Shown piece after piece: positions 34,577-46,100 of a stretch of DNA of 64,000 nucleotides (position 1 is its first letter; every line of letters begins with the position of its first letter). Both the position numbers and the translations under genes were made by a program. Under the pieces are notes generated by a model. The model did not search any database. It was not told the origin of the DNA and saw only the letters and a list, made by a program, of their open reading frames with translations. Origin of the DNA: Megalopta genalis (taxonomy: Eukaryota; Arthropoda; Insecta; Hymenoptera; Halictidae); NCBI RefSeq assembly GCF_051020955.1, contig NC_135014.1, positions 28,582,242 through 28,646,241 on the forward strand. Direction: 5' to 3'.

Positions 34577-36947
34577 GTTCTTCGCCACGAAATTCGACTT
34601 TCGTTTTCGAGCATCGCAAATCGCCTGTTGTAATAATAAAACCAGCCCAGTTCACCGAGGAAGTTCAATTTTGAAATCGTAACGATTTAACATGCACTCG
34701 GCACTCGCAAGAGTCGCGGGCGAATTTTCGTTCGTAAGTTACTAATCCCGGGTCCGTGTCGGTTAATTCGAAAGCGAGTTCGTGGGAAATTACAGGCGCG
34801 GAAGGTGTATTCCGCGAGAGTGGGGCTTTCGAAACGCGACCGATCAACCGAAACCATTGTTCGGCGCGCCGGCCGTTCGCCTCTCCTTGATAGAATTTTC
34901 GAGAAATATTATTCGTATCCTCGGCTCGTTTTGTCTGGAACAATTGACACGATTTCGCCAGACGTGGTTCGTTTTTCCCCCCCAAAAATAACTCGGGGCG
35001 AAGGGGGAGGGGAGAGAAAAACCAAAAAAATCTTGATTCGATCAAGTTTCAAATTAATACATACAAATTAAATTAATTATAATATATATAATATATAATA
35101 AATTAATTAATACATTCAAATTACATACTCTCGGAAAAATTCTGTCAATGCAGTCGCCGAATTCTGTTTCGATCACGGTCACCTATGTGCACGCCGAGCA
35201 AAAATGAACGACAGAGATCGAAGTTGAACTTTGAATCGCAGCTGAGTCGAATAATCAAACGGTCATAGGTCGCGGCTCGTATCGCCCGGTTAAAGACGAA
35301 ATATCGCCGCACGATTACGCCAGTAAATACGTATTTGGCGAGCGAACGTGTTTTTAGTTGACACGCATCGCGCCGTGACGCGTTATTGACAACACACCAG
35401 TGTGTCACAACGATACACGCGCCATTGTGTGCTGTCTCCTATTCGACTTCATTCATCTCTTACTCATTTTCGCATACTCTGTGGTCTCTGGGATATTCCT
35501 GTGTTCTGTTTTCCTTCTTCGATCTAATCTCAAAGTAAATATACAGCGAAAATCTCGGTGTGGGTCACGAGCGACCCATCGTTAGTTTTCCGTGCCGAGG
35601 TAGTTGACCGTTCGGTAGCTGGCATTGCTGAGAAAGCGGGAGAGAGAGACGAAGGAAGCGAGAGAGAGAGAGAGAGAGAGATACGATAACATTCCGGTGT
35701 GTAAAGAGAGGGACCAGTTATAAATTTAGTGCACTGATCTCATTCTATGGTGAATCCTTCGACAGAAATAGAACGCTGTCGTGAACAGGTTATTAAGGTG
35801 CGTTTAGGCAGACGCAACGCAACGAACGAGCCGTCGCGTACATTTAGTTCATTCATTTTTCATTGAATTTTATTTACATATCCACGGTCGATTTCGTATA
35901 TATTCGACGTTGTTTAACGCGCGGGGGGTGGCTGCCGTTTCGACGTGTATAGAAGGGGCAAAAGTGTCGCGAGCAACGGCGTTAAACGCGAATAACTTCG
36001 CGGTGCGTGACAAAGTTTATTAAAGACCGTCGGCGGTGGCTTAATCTTTCCGTGTACTTTGACTGAAAGTACCGTTTACTTCTCGATTTCTCTCCGCTTG
36101 TAGTTGGGATTTTACGAACTTGCCGCGATTATCAGCGCCCCCCTCCGCCCCGCTCGTGTCACACTGCTTTTCGAGACAAAGCAATTCGCGTTACCGTGAA
36201 AGGTTGTATGTACCGTCTCGAGAGAGAACGAACTTATCGATGAAAACAACCGCACTGCTGCCGCGCTCTGTCGCATCGCAGCGAACGCGACGATCGTAAC
36301 AATTTAATTGCGGACACGTTGCGATATATTTGTTTCATCGTTGTCGTTTCGTTGTTAACGTTAAACAACTTCGACGGACGAGGGGTCGAGTTGTTAGAAA
36401 GCGGCCGAGGCTTAAACGCACCTTCACTGTGGAAAAGCACATGCGAAAATAGAGGCGGTGCGCGTACGCGCATCCGTTTGTTCACTCCTGGAATGAGTCT
36501 CTCGAGAGCCGACGGTAGTAACCGGGTGCGCCGCCGCGCGGCGCTGCGAGCGCGATGCCAATCGAAATTTCGGGAGGACGATGACTGGCCGCCCGCTCCG
36601 TGGAACTGTGAACTCTTCTTTCTGTCACTGACCTTCCTCGAGCGTGCACCTCGCCGCGAAATATGTATTACGCCGCGTTGCGCCGCCGTTCCCGACGATA
36701 CAACGAAATAATTCGACCGTGAAATTTATCTTGCGATTTTTTCATCGGCTCTTTAATCGTCGATTACGATTCTCATTATTCGCGATTACGTTGTTCGACT
36801 TCGATTGCTAGACTTCGATCGATATTTTCGTTATAATTAATTTCAAGACAGCTGACCGTCGATCGGCAACAGCTGTCTTCCTCTATCCTATCTATTTCAC
36901 GACTCCTCGAGTGATTGAAGTGGGGTGGACAGCTAATCTGATCAGCA

Positions 36948-36979
<32 letters not shown>

Positions 36980-37652
36980 TCTCGCTCTCCCCCTCCCTCT
37001 CTGTTTCGCTCACTCCCGGGTCTATTGAAAGCGAGCAGTGGTAGCAACATCCACGCGAGTTGTCGACAAACACTGCACCGCAGAAATCAAACGAGCCCGC
37101 ACTTTGATACGACACGCTTGTAAATGTTACTATTTTCGAGACGCGTTCGACCAAAAGCCGCAGAAGCGAAACAAGCGATACACGAAGGCCATTGACGATC
37201 CGCCGCGATGCTGCGCCGGGATCACCGAGCCATGTGACACCCTCAGAATGCAGAGCATCCCGCTCACAATGGCAGAAATCCAAAGGAGGCCTGCCCGAAG
37301 CACATTCAGCCGCACACCGGGCCGCCATTGCTTTCCTCGGTTTTATGAATTCCCTTAGGTGTGCGCGCGCGCGCGCGCGCGTTTCCTTCCATCCGCGTGG
37401 ACATAAATGCTCGTCGCGTTGCGCGCCGTCACAGGCCGGCATTATGCCGCAATAATTACTAATGCCTGTATGATGTCACGCTCCGTGTACGCGGCGCCCT
37501 TCTTTAGGGAAATCCTGGCTGCCGTCGTTAACGTCATCGTGGCTTCGAACCGCGGTGATGTCAATCGGTCACCGGTGACGGATCATCGTTCTTACGAATA
37601 ATTTTACGAGTTTCCCGATATTAGATCATTCGTATTCGCTGTCTATAATTAA

Positions 37653-38017
37653 CCATTTGCGCTCGAGACTATTTAATTACAAAATAAAGATATTCGTTTC
37701 AACCTACAGTATTTCAGCTTGATACGATTGCTTTTATTTGGTACATATTATATATTATACTTATACAATTATATTATACTTATTATACTTATATTATAAT
37801 ATAATATAATATAAATAATTAATAATATATAATATAATAATAATAATATAATATATTATATATATTATATTATATTATATTATACTCATACATATTATAT
37901 ATTATGCATACTTCGCTATTATTTGACAATTTATCGAATACAAACAAATTTGATAATATGAAAATTCTTTTAAAAATTTTCGGCGTCGCCTCGGAGTCGC
38001 CACTCGAATGCAAAGGG
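37653..38017. mobile_element. TTAA-flanked MITE, family D
   Basis: TTAA at 37649 and 38018. Ends CCATTTGCGCTCGAG and (complement) CCCTTTGCATTCGAGTGGCG. The interior holds an AT array (about 37745-37905) and the subterminal repeat GTCGCCTCGGAGTCGCCA. The end sequence is the same type as the solo end at 5274, pointing to a piggyBac-type family. Confidence 0.7.
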
Positions 38018-38084
38018 TTAATCGTGTGCGATAAGATCCTGTGCGAACCGTTTGAGAAATATGATTCGATTCGACGAAGGTTAA

Positions 38085-38300
38085 CCCTTTGCACTCGAAG
38101 TTGAATTAACGCAAAATTCGACACAGCTTTTCTGACCCGCTGTATTTCCATTTCATATAACCTAATGCATTTTATACGTATGAAATCGAATTTTGCGATC
38201 GATGCAACGGTTTTTCTTCAAAGCTGAACAAATTCGATTAATAAAATTATTTTGAAACGCGACGTAACAATTTTTAATGGCGCCTCGAAGTCGCCAATTA
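38085..38300. mobile_element. TTAA-type MITE, family D, right end lost
   Basis: TTAA at 38081 is followed by CCCTTTGCACTCGAAG, the family D end. At about 38280-38297 GGCGCCTCGAAGTCGCCA matches the right subterminal repeat of the neighbouring copy, but the right terminus and TTAA are missing. Only 63 bases separate it from the copy at 37653. Confidence 0.6.
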
Positions 38301-38784
38301 TTTTGTTGATAAACAAAAATATTCGAATCGAAGACACAGGTCGGATGGAAAATATAATAATGAGAAACGTCGGTTCCGTTGTGATTCGGTCGGAATTGAG
38401 TCGTGACGATCGAAAACGACGTTCGTCTCCGAAGGAGAGCGACAGGATCGGATGTCTGCCAGGTGTTTTCCTATTTCCTCGGGTTACCCGTAACTGTGGG
38501 ATAGCGTGAGGGGTTGCCGCATAGTCGCAGGAGGATGCGAGGCAAAACGCCCGTTGCGTTAATTCGATGGGAACTCTTTCCGTGCATACCGACGAGGTAA
38601 TTGAGAATGGAAATTGCCTGAAATTTTTAGCGATTTCTTGATCTCGCCAGCTATATCTCGGCTCACATAGGTTCGCGTGACTGTTCGTATTTCTTTTGCT
38701 ACGCATCGACGAATCGAAAAATAATTGGGATCATGAGGCGCACAATGCTGTCAACAGGTGGGGCCCCTGTTAAGCGCGAAGTGG

Positions 38785-38889
38785 GAGCATGGGAGGTCGC
38801 GGAGTGGGGCAAGTCCCCTAAGCTCCAGGGAGCTCACCGGTTCGAGCACCGCCAGATCGAAAGTCGAAGGGTCCCAAGGAACCCTTTTT
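38785..38889 (+). ncRNA. Candidate Pol III unit (tRNA-like, SINE head?)
   Basis: TCGCGGAGTGG at 38797-38807 is one mismatch from a tRNA A box, and GGTTCGAGCAC at 38839-38849 is close to a B box. They are 31 bases apart, a normal tRNA spacing. A TTTTT terminator-like run follows at 38885. A perfect 14-base stem, AGCTCCAGGGAGCT, lies between the boxes. The arms do not fold into a proper cloverleaf, so it is not a working tRNA gene; a SINE head or relic is more likely, and chance is possible. Confidence 0.25.
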
Positions 38890-39012
38890 GGGTCCAACGA
38901 GCGCACGGCTGTTTTTCTCGGCTCTGTTCCGTCGTGACAGCGTTATCGTGACAAAAACACGGGCATGGCAACAAGGAGAGTGGCGCGTCTTCCGACCAGC
39001 TGGTGGAACGCG

Positions 39013-39020
39013 TGACGTCA
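39013..39020. promoter_or_regulatory. TGACGTCA (CRE) palindrome
   Basis: A perfect cAMP-response-type 8-mer in a CpG-rich stretch (about 38980-39240) inside the proposed intron. No Inr+DPE pair was found beside it. Confidence 0.3.
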
Positions 39021-41261
39021 CGCGCCTACCTACACCGACGTCGCGGCCGTTCTCTCTCCTCGGCCTCTATCGATACAGTCGGCTCTTTCCCACTCCGAAC
39101 GAACGTTCTCCTTCCAAACCGCTAGCTAAATACTCACTCACTCACACACACGCGCGCGAGTCCGCCAGCCCCCTTTATACGTGCGCGCACACCAGCGAAC
39201 GTGGCACGAGACACGTGTCAGGGCCGTAGCTCCCGTTGGGCGCATCGGCGAGTAGCTCATTGAATCGTCACGCTATATTTACTCGTCGCTCGTGACGTAC
39301 CGAGAAGAAAGGTTCAACCCTATTTCTGGCAGCATTACTCGCTATGATCGGTAGTTTCAGAGACGCCGAGTTCCACCGAAGAACACCGCCGATGGTGAAT
39401 CACAGGATAATCTTGTAACAGTGAGATTATCACGGTATGTTTCCGTGGCGTCGAACTTAAGAATCGTGGTTATCGTCGAGGAACAGAAAATCGCAAAAAG
39501 ATTTTGAAAGAAAACACGGCGTGTATCGTGCACGCGTCGTGTATGGCATGACAGATTTCTCGGTTGTAATCGTTCTTATCGTCTTAGGCGCATCATTTTC
39601 ATTCCGATCTCGATGCAAATGATATCGGAAAATCCCGCGGCGTTTTGTGCTCTCCTCGGTTCTGGTATCTTTCGTTTCCGATAAAGGCCGGCCCGATAAG
39701 GAAACAATAAGTAAAAATGCCGCGCGCACGCGAAGGGAACGTAGTCGCGCGCGGCACAACCCTGATTCCGTAGTGGATTCACACACGCGTCGCGTGGGCG
39801 GGGTGGGGAGGGGGGACGCAGCCGAGTATCGGCGACACGAGCCGATTCATCCCCACTCGAATCTCGGCCGATCTCTCCGGCAAAGAGTCGAGGAAACTGG
39901 AGGGGCGGCGTTGGTAGGGATAACATCTGCTCTTAGCGTGATTGCCGTGTATTGATGTGGCTTTACGGCGCGCGGCGGCCTACGGACAACAAAGTAAGCT
40001 GACGGTCGTTAATGTTCCTGCTACGCGAAACTCGAGGCCGTCGGAATATTGCGCTGCACCTACCCGTTCGACTTGCTCGCCGCGTTCCAACCGAGATTCG
40101 CCGTGTTAGAAACGCGGCGTAGTCTGTTTTTCGAAAGACGTATTTTCCGGACGATAACTGCGACGACGATGCTACTAGCTCTTACTCTGTTTCACAACAC
40201 AACCGACCGAATTATCGCTCGTTTAGCACGGATTCGTACGGAAATGTGAATATATTTATACGTTCTTCTCGCAATGCTTTTTATACTTTATAAAGCTTTA
40301 AAAAACCATAGTTATAAAAACAACGCAACACTTGTCGTTGCGTAACTTATCGGCGCCAAGAAAAACTGTGTTGTAATTAATTCGCACTCGGACATAATAG
40401 TACGTGGCAACGTTGATACATTTTCTTAACGCGGATCGAAAAGAACCCGATCGATTATACGATCGGCTTCGAAATTCGCGCAGTCCCGTTCCGCCAAGCT
40501 TGGGATCGCTTCGTGTGGAATTCGTGATTCGGAGAAAGTGACGGGCAACCGTTGTCGCTAATTTCTCGCATATACGTGTTTTACCGAATCGTCGCGGAAG
40601 CCCGCGCGAGTGTCGCGAACAGAAAATTGCTAGAAATTTCATCAGTTTTTTGTCCACTGATTTTTGTCAACCTGTTGCATGCATCGCCTGCGATATATTT
40701 ACGGATCGTTCCTTTTTTTTTACAATGCGATGATACGCACGTTTAATTTTTTGTTATCGACTATCGAACAACATCTATAAAACAGCTAATCTATTTGTTA
40801 TATTGATCGATAGTATGCTCATCTTCTGACGTGCTTTATCGTCGTGGCAGCACCAATAAATATCGTTCTTCTCGTAAAATAGTAGCAAGGAAGTAGTAGT
40901 AAGGAAAATCGGTGAAACACACAGCGTACATTCGTTTAATCACCACTTGCGGCTCGTAAACTTAGTAAATGCGTCATCAAGTCGATTCGATTTTACGTAA
41001 GACACGCGGTGTGTAGCGCTTGTGCGTCGCACCCGAGAGCTCTTGTACACCCAGGCTGTGATTGCGTGACAATATAAATCCTTCCCGGCGCGTCACAATG
41101 GCGATAACTATTTTTCTTTCGTCCGTTGAATATGAAAATGAGCGTCGTCGTTCGTCGAGAGGCATCGAGGGAGGGTAACCCGAGGGAAACGGTGACTCCA
41201 TCTACGTATTCCCGATCGCCGTGAGTCCTATTCGAGCACATTAGCATATTGAAATGTTTGC

Positions 41262-41282
41262 TGCGCGCGCGCGCGCGCGGCG
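41262..41282. repeat. (CG)n run
   Basis: About ten CG units, ending GGCGCG. Confidence 0.9.
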
Positions 41283-41714
41283 CGTACGGAATAGGTATTA
41301 GGTTTCCCTAACAATGGGAGGACGCGAACCCAGTCGCTGTTAAGTGGCCACGGAATCGGAAACAAAAGCGAGGAATGACTCCCTTTTTCCGGTTTATTTT
41401 AAGAAGCGCACCGCCGCCGCGCGGCTCGAGGAATCGTCGGCGGGGCTTTCGCGTTCGCCCCGGAGATAAGATGTCGCTGTCGTCGTCGTAGCGGCATTGT
41501 CGCGATGCTTCCCGCGATACTTGTAACGGTCGTTCACAGAGAGACAAAGCGTTCTAAATACGAACCACTTTTTTTTGTCCTCCCCGATTCCTCCGTCTTC
41601 GTCCATCGCGACTCGCCAGAGAAAGTCGACCAGCCGAATGGTCACGGCCTATTTAACGATTGCCCCGTACAATTTCATCGTTTCTGTGTACACTTCGTGT
41701 CCCTGGAGCCCGAA

Positions 41715-42041
41715 AGAAATCGGACAGATTGCGACGGGTCAGACATGATAAACGTGACGTCGATAGAAAATTAAAGAAAATGTATTTCTTTTTTTTTTAA
41801 TTCTTCTCGGATCGTCGACATAACTGGCCGACAGCTGTACCGAAATTTTACATGTAACTGGAAGTAAATAATTCAAGAAATCGGACAGATTGCGACGGGT
41901 CAGACATGACAACGTGACGTCGATAGAAAATTAAAGAAAATGTATTTTTCTTTTTTTTTTGAATTCTTGTCGGATCGTCGAGATAACTGGCCGACAGCTG
42001 TACCGAAATTTTACGTACTACTAGAAGTAAATAATTCAAGA
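41715..42041. repeat. 161-base direct tandem duplication
   Basis: Two copies (from 41715 and from 41876) share AAATCGGACAGATTGCGACG, GTGACGTCGATAGAAAATTA, a poly-T run and CTGGCCGACAGCTGTACCGA, with a few substitutions and small indels. The unit is otherwise unique in the window and has no transposon ends. Confidence 0.92.
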
Positions 42042-42795
42042 AAATTATTTTAAATCTTATCGTCGAACCTCGTCTGAAACGCGTTCGGATTAAATCGGGA
42101 ACATTATCAGATAGGGGTGGGTTACCGGCAGCGGGCGGGTTCGTTCCACGAAAGAGATTCTCGCTCATTTCATTATTCGTGTGGAGTAAAAGTACTCGCG
42201 TCGGCGCAATTAACGAGCTACGAGAAATCCTTAACGGAGTTCCGCGCGTACGTATTTATGCATACACGCGCGCGCGGTACCTGTTCACTGTCTCGTCGAA
42301 GGGTAACCGAAACTCCGTGCGGCATTCGAGCAGAACTGAAACGGTATTTATTCACCGTCGTAAATAAGCTTTTAGATCAAACTTCTGGTTCCCAAAAAAA
42401 AATTTCGAATTTTCAAACTATAACTCGACGTAAATTCATAGAGTTCGTGGGCACGAGTTTCAACGACTCCGCGAAGATGTAAAAGTGATTCCGGGTTACA
42501 TTGAAAGCACGCGACGTGGAGGGGGCACGAAGCGAGCGGGACACGTCCCGAAAGGATAATACGAATTTTAATCGGACTCTCTCGCGTCTTTCCCTTTGCT
42601 CGGCACGGAAGGAAAAAGTGACAGTGTTTTCTGCGGCTCGGGCCAAGCTGGTCTCGCTAAATGTTTCGCGCGCGACAACCAGTCAGAACAAACGGTGTGC
42701 CTGCTGCGTGTGGACTCTCCGTCTTGCGCGCCATGGTGGGGGACCGGTGAGGGGCGCATGCGCGTCGCGCGCGGCACTGCACACACGGCCACTCG

Positions 42796-42803
42796 TGACG
42801 TCA
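42796..42803. promoter_or_regulatory. TGACGTCA (CRE) palindrome near second promoter
   Basis: A perfect 8-mer about 85 bases upstream of the candidate start at 42882, in a CpG-rich block. Confidence 0.35.
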
Positions 42804-42879
42804 CGCGACGCCCGATAACACTTTTGTTGTCGTCGGGGCTATCGTTGTACGTGCGCCGCGATTACGCGTGACGCACAGA

Positions 42880-43162
42880 TCAGTTCGAGACACCGAGCGC
42901 GTCTCACACGGACTGGCTCGCGGCGACGCACATCCATTGAAATTTCTCTCGAGTGCTGGCGACAACGAGATCGTTCTTCTCCGCCTTGTTGTGTGTGCTC
43001 TATCTCTCTCTCTCTTTCTCTCTCTCTGTGTGAACTCTGTGAACAGTTAATCCGCCGATGGTGAACAGTTCTCTCTGGCACTTTGTTTTTCCGACCGCAT
43101 CGCGCCAAGGAATGTGGAAAGTGTAACGACGCGTGTACGATACGGTTTTCCATAGTTCGAAA
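42880..43162 (+). other. Candidate alternative first exon of tara
   Basis: The initiator-like TCAGTT is at 42880, with GGACTG at +29 (DPE-like, one base off ideal spacing). The stretch ends at a good donor, CGAAA|GTGAGT (43163). Spliced to the acceptor at 47850, the frame of the first ATG would carry a TAG just upstream, so this exon would be purely 5' UTR and translation would begin at 47859. The CpG-rich upstream DNA and the TGACGTCA site support a promoter. Drosophila tara is known to use more than one promoter. Confidence 0.35.
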
Positions 43163-46100
43163 GTGAGTTCCTCTATTTGACGATTTGCGCGGTGTCGTTA
43201 CGAGAATATCTATGCATTCTCTCTCTCTCTCTCCCTCTCTTACTCTCTTTCACTTTCCCTCCGCGTTGTGACATTTCGTCGTCGAATGTACCTGTTGTTC
43301 CCGAGCGCATTTTAACAGCGATACATATTATTCCGTGTAATTCTTGCAGCGACTCCGCGTCGCTGCTATATTATTGGATTGTCCTTGGGAAGTGGAACGA
43401 CCACGCTCTCGCAATAAATGTAACCTCTAACCATATCTGCACCAATAAAAACAGCGATTTGTATCTTGAACGAGGAAATTCGTCGAGCTAAAGAACTAGC
43501 TTTGGATTACGTTTATATATATATATATATGTATATACATACATGGATCCTTTATTCACGACGTGATATCCCCGAAAGCATTTTTTTTCTTTTTTTTTTT
43601 ATAAAGTCGATGGCGAACCGTTGATTTTTGCACGGTCGATAAAGCAGTACAATGAAAATTCGGTAACCTGTTAACTGAACCGTTCACGTTTAATTCCCGG
43701 CATTTTTGAAAATATCGAAAAGTTGAAAAAACGATCGGTGTATTCGCGCGCAAACCAGCTGTAGAACAGAACGGCACGGCCGATAATAAAACACAATGCT
43801 TGTAAACGAGCCGAAACGGGAGATAAATATCGCGAGTTAAGCGATAGAGGAGCGGATCGAACGAACGAACGCACACAAGGCCGCGTTCGCCGTATGTGTT
43901 TATTTAGAAGCGTGTAAAAGTGCTCGCTCGCCGATTTCTTTTTATCCGCGCATTCCTTTCAAGGCCCCTGCAGGGAACGGACGGGCGGCAACGGTTCGAC
44001 CTGGTCGTCCCCCATGCACCGACCGCTTTCTACTTCGAACGGTTCAATATGGTGGCCTTTCGAAGCGTTTTCCTTACCTTGCGTCTTACCTCGAACCGAT
44101 ATCGATAGGCTCTCGGTACGCGCGACGCATTAATAAGTACGTTTCGCAAATTGTACGACGACGAACGGGGCACGCTCGGGCTAAATGTATTTCGCTTTTC
44201 CCGTAGATTGGAAACATTACTTTCTCGCCAACCCGATATCGTACACTTGAATCGGAAATATCGATCCGGTTCGATAATTTCCTCGGCGCGCGCGAGAATC
44301 GCAGGAGTTCGAAGAGATGTACAGGGTGTCCCGAAAATGTTTCGCAGTCCGAAAGTGGCGGGTTCCTCGGGTCATTCGAAGCAACTTTTTCCTTTGCGAA
44401 AATTTTCTCCGAGGCACCGTTGACGAGTTATTAACGAAAAACGGTGACCAATGAGAGGCGAGCTCGGCTGGCGCGAGGCGACCGAGCCAATGAGCGGAAC
44501 CGGGCTTCGCGTGCTGGTCGGCCTGGCCGCCGCGCGTCAACCGTACTCGATTCTTATTGGTCACTGTTCTTTCGTTGATAACTCGTTAACGGTGCCTCGG
44601 AGAAAATTTCTGTAAAGGAAGAAGTTGTTTCAAATGATCCGAGAAACCCGCCATTTCCTAATTGCGAGACATTTTTCGGACACCCTGTAGAGACAAAAAG
44701 CGCGCGCCGACTCGGAAATTGGTACCGCGCTCGAAAGCGAACAGCGATCCCTCAAACGGTCAAGTATTTCTGTGTTTTGAAACGACAGGTTTAAACGAAT
44801 CTAATTCCGGCCGAGGTCAAAGCTTCGTTTAATTGCCAGACACTGCTCCGCTACGGCGTGTGTGATGTAAGATTAGATGTAACGGCATCGCATAGTGACG
44901 TGTACAGTTTTAAGAGCGGTCCTCTCGTGCGAACAGTATCGGGCGATATCCACGGAAGCTGTGGAAGCCTTTCGTTTATCGGTCGGTGAATTTTTTTGAA
45001 GAGCACTTCGAAACTTATCTTCGCCGATTGTGGGCTAGATAAGCGTGGAAATTGCGCAGCTCGAATTTCGGTAGATCGATTTGCCTCGGGTATTATCGAA
45101 TAATACCTTAAGCTTGGTATATCAATTCCTTAAATTGAACGAGTCCCGATCCGGCTCTCGAGTTGTTACAACGATGTACGAGCAGCAATCTACATGCATA
45201 TCTAATCTTCGTTCTTCTGTTACATGAACAATGTCAACTGTATCGACAGTTAAGTTGTTTCGAATAACTGTATCGGATAAAAATGACGCGCGGCAGCGAG
45301 TCAGTTAGGGCGGGTGGTGGGGGAAAGGGAGAAGGTTCGGTACGCGAGGAAACAGGGAAGCCGTGTAGATGTGTAAATATATATCCTACGCGCGAGCAAG
45401 CTTACGGGAAACGGGTGGGGAGAGGACGACGCGCACGAGTCAGCGACTCCAAAGCAGAGACTGTACAGGTTAGGTAACGCGTATCCATGGCAGTTTTTTC
45501 TTCTCGCGGAGAAAGTTAGCTTAGGCACGCTTGGAGCGTAAAATCGTCTCTCGGTTCACCATGGTTCTTCTCCATTCTCCGTAACCGCGAAATTAAGTAG
45601 AACCGTCGAATTAAAGCAGACGGATCTCTCTCCGTGTAGATTTGACCGCATTATGGTAGCCGTACGCCCTATTCGTATCGGTTCTATCCCCCTCTCGCAC
45701 TCCCTCCTACATTCTCGTGAGGAGACGTCTCAGTAAAATTGCTCCGCCGACGGATCTTATTCTTGTCATTTCGATTTTTCGTAGTCCATAGAAAATAGAG
45801 CCGGTACTGGGATTCGTCGGGACGATAACTATTTCACGCGCGCTCTGTAAAAAATAATAGCGGTCGTCGTGACATCAATTAACGGTTGGATATCGACGCT
45901 CGAACACCGAGCCATCTCGTATCGATTAAAGTTCAGCACCGATACGCAGCAAATGATTTAGCAACAAGTGTCACGCGACACTCGGTACGTCGATTCTTTC
46001 GACGCGATTAATGTAGCGCGCGGCGGCCATCTTGTTGCTGCCGGCCAAACGTGTCGGCGCCGCCATCTGTCGGCCGACGGAACAAACTCGTGTGTTCTCC

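Larger units (their letters stand above)
27545..42881 (+). other. Probable long first intron of tara
   Basis: No coding exon was found over 15 kb. CT-rich DNA follows the donor (about 27625-27770). The TGACGTCA palindrome occurs at 27561 and 39013. Pure GA or CT runs lie near 29239-29264, 29385-29419, 29909-29945, 31003-31031, 33560-33608, 34212-34252, 35660-35682 and 36949-36972, and CG runs near 32022-32038 and 37363-37382. A possible extra exon end (TTATTAAG|GTGCGT) lies at 35797 but has no clear promoter upstream. Transposons inside are listed separately. Confidence 0.35.

Noticed and set aside
35400..35797. Possible additional first exon ending TTATTAAG|GTGCGT
   Set aside because: The donor is acceptable, but no Inr, DPE or TATA was found upstream; mentioned only within the intron entry.
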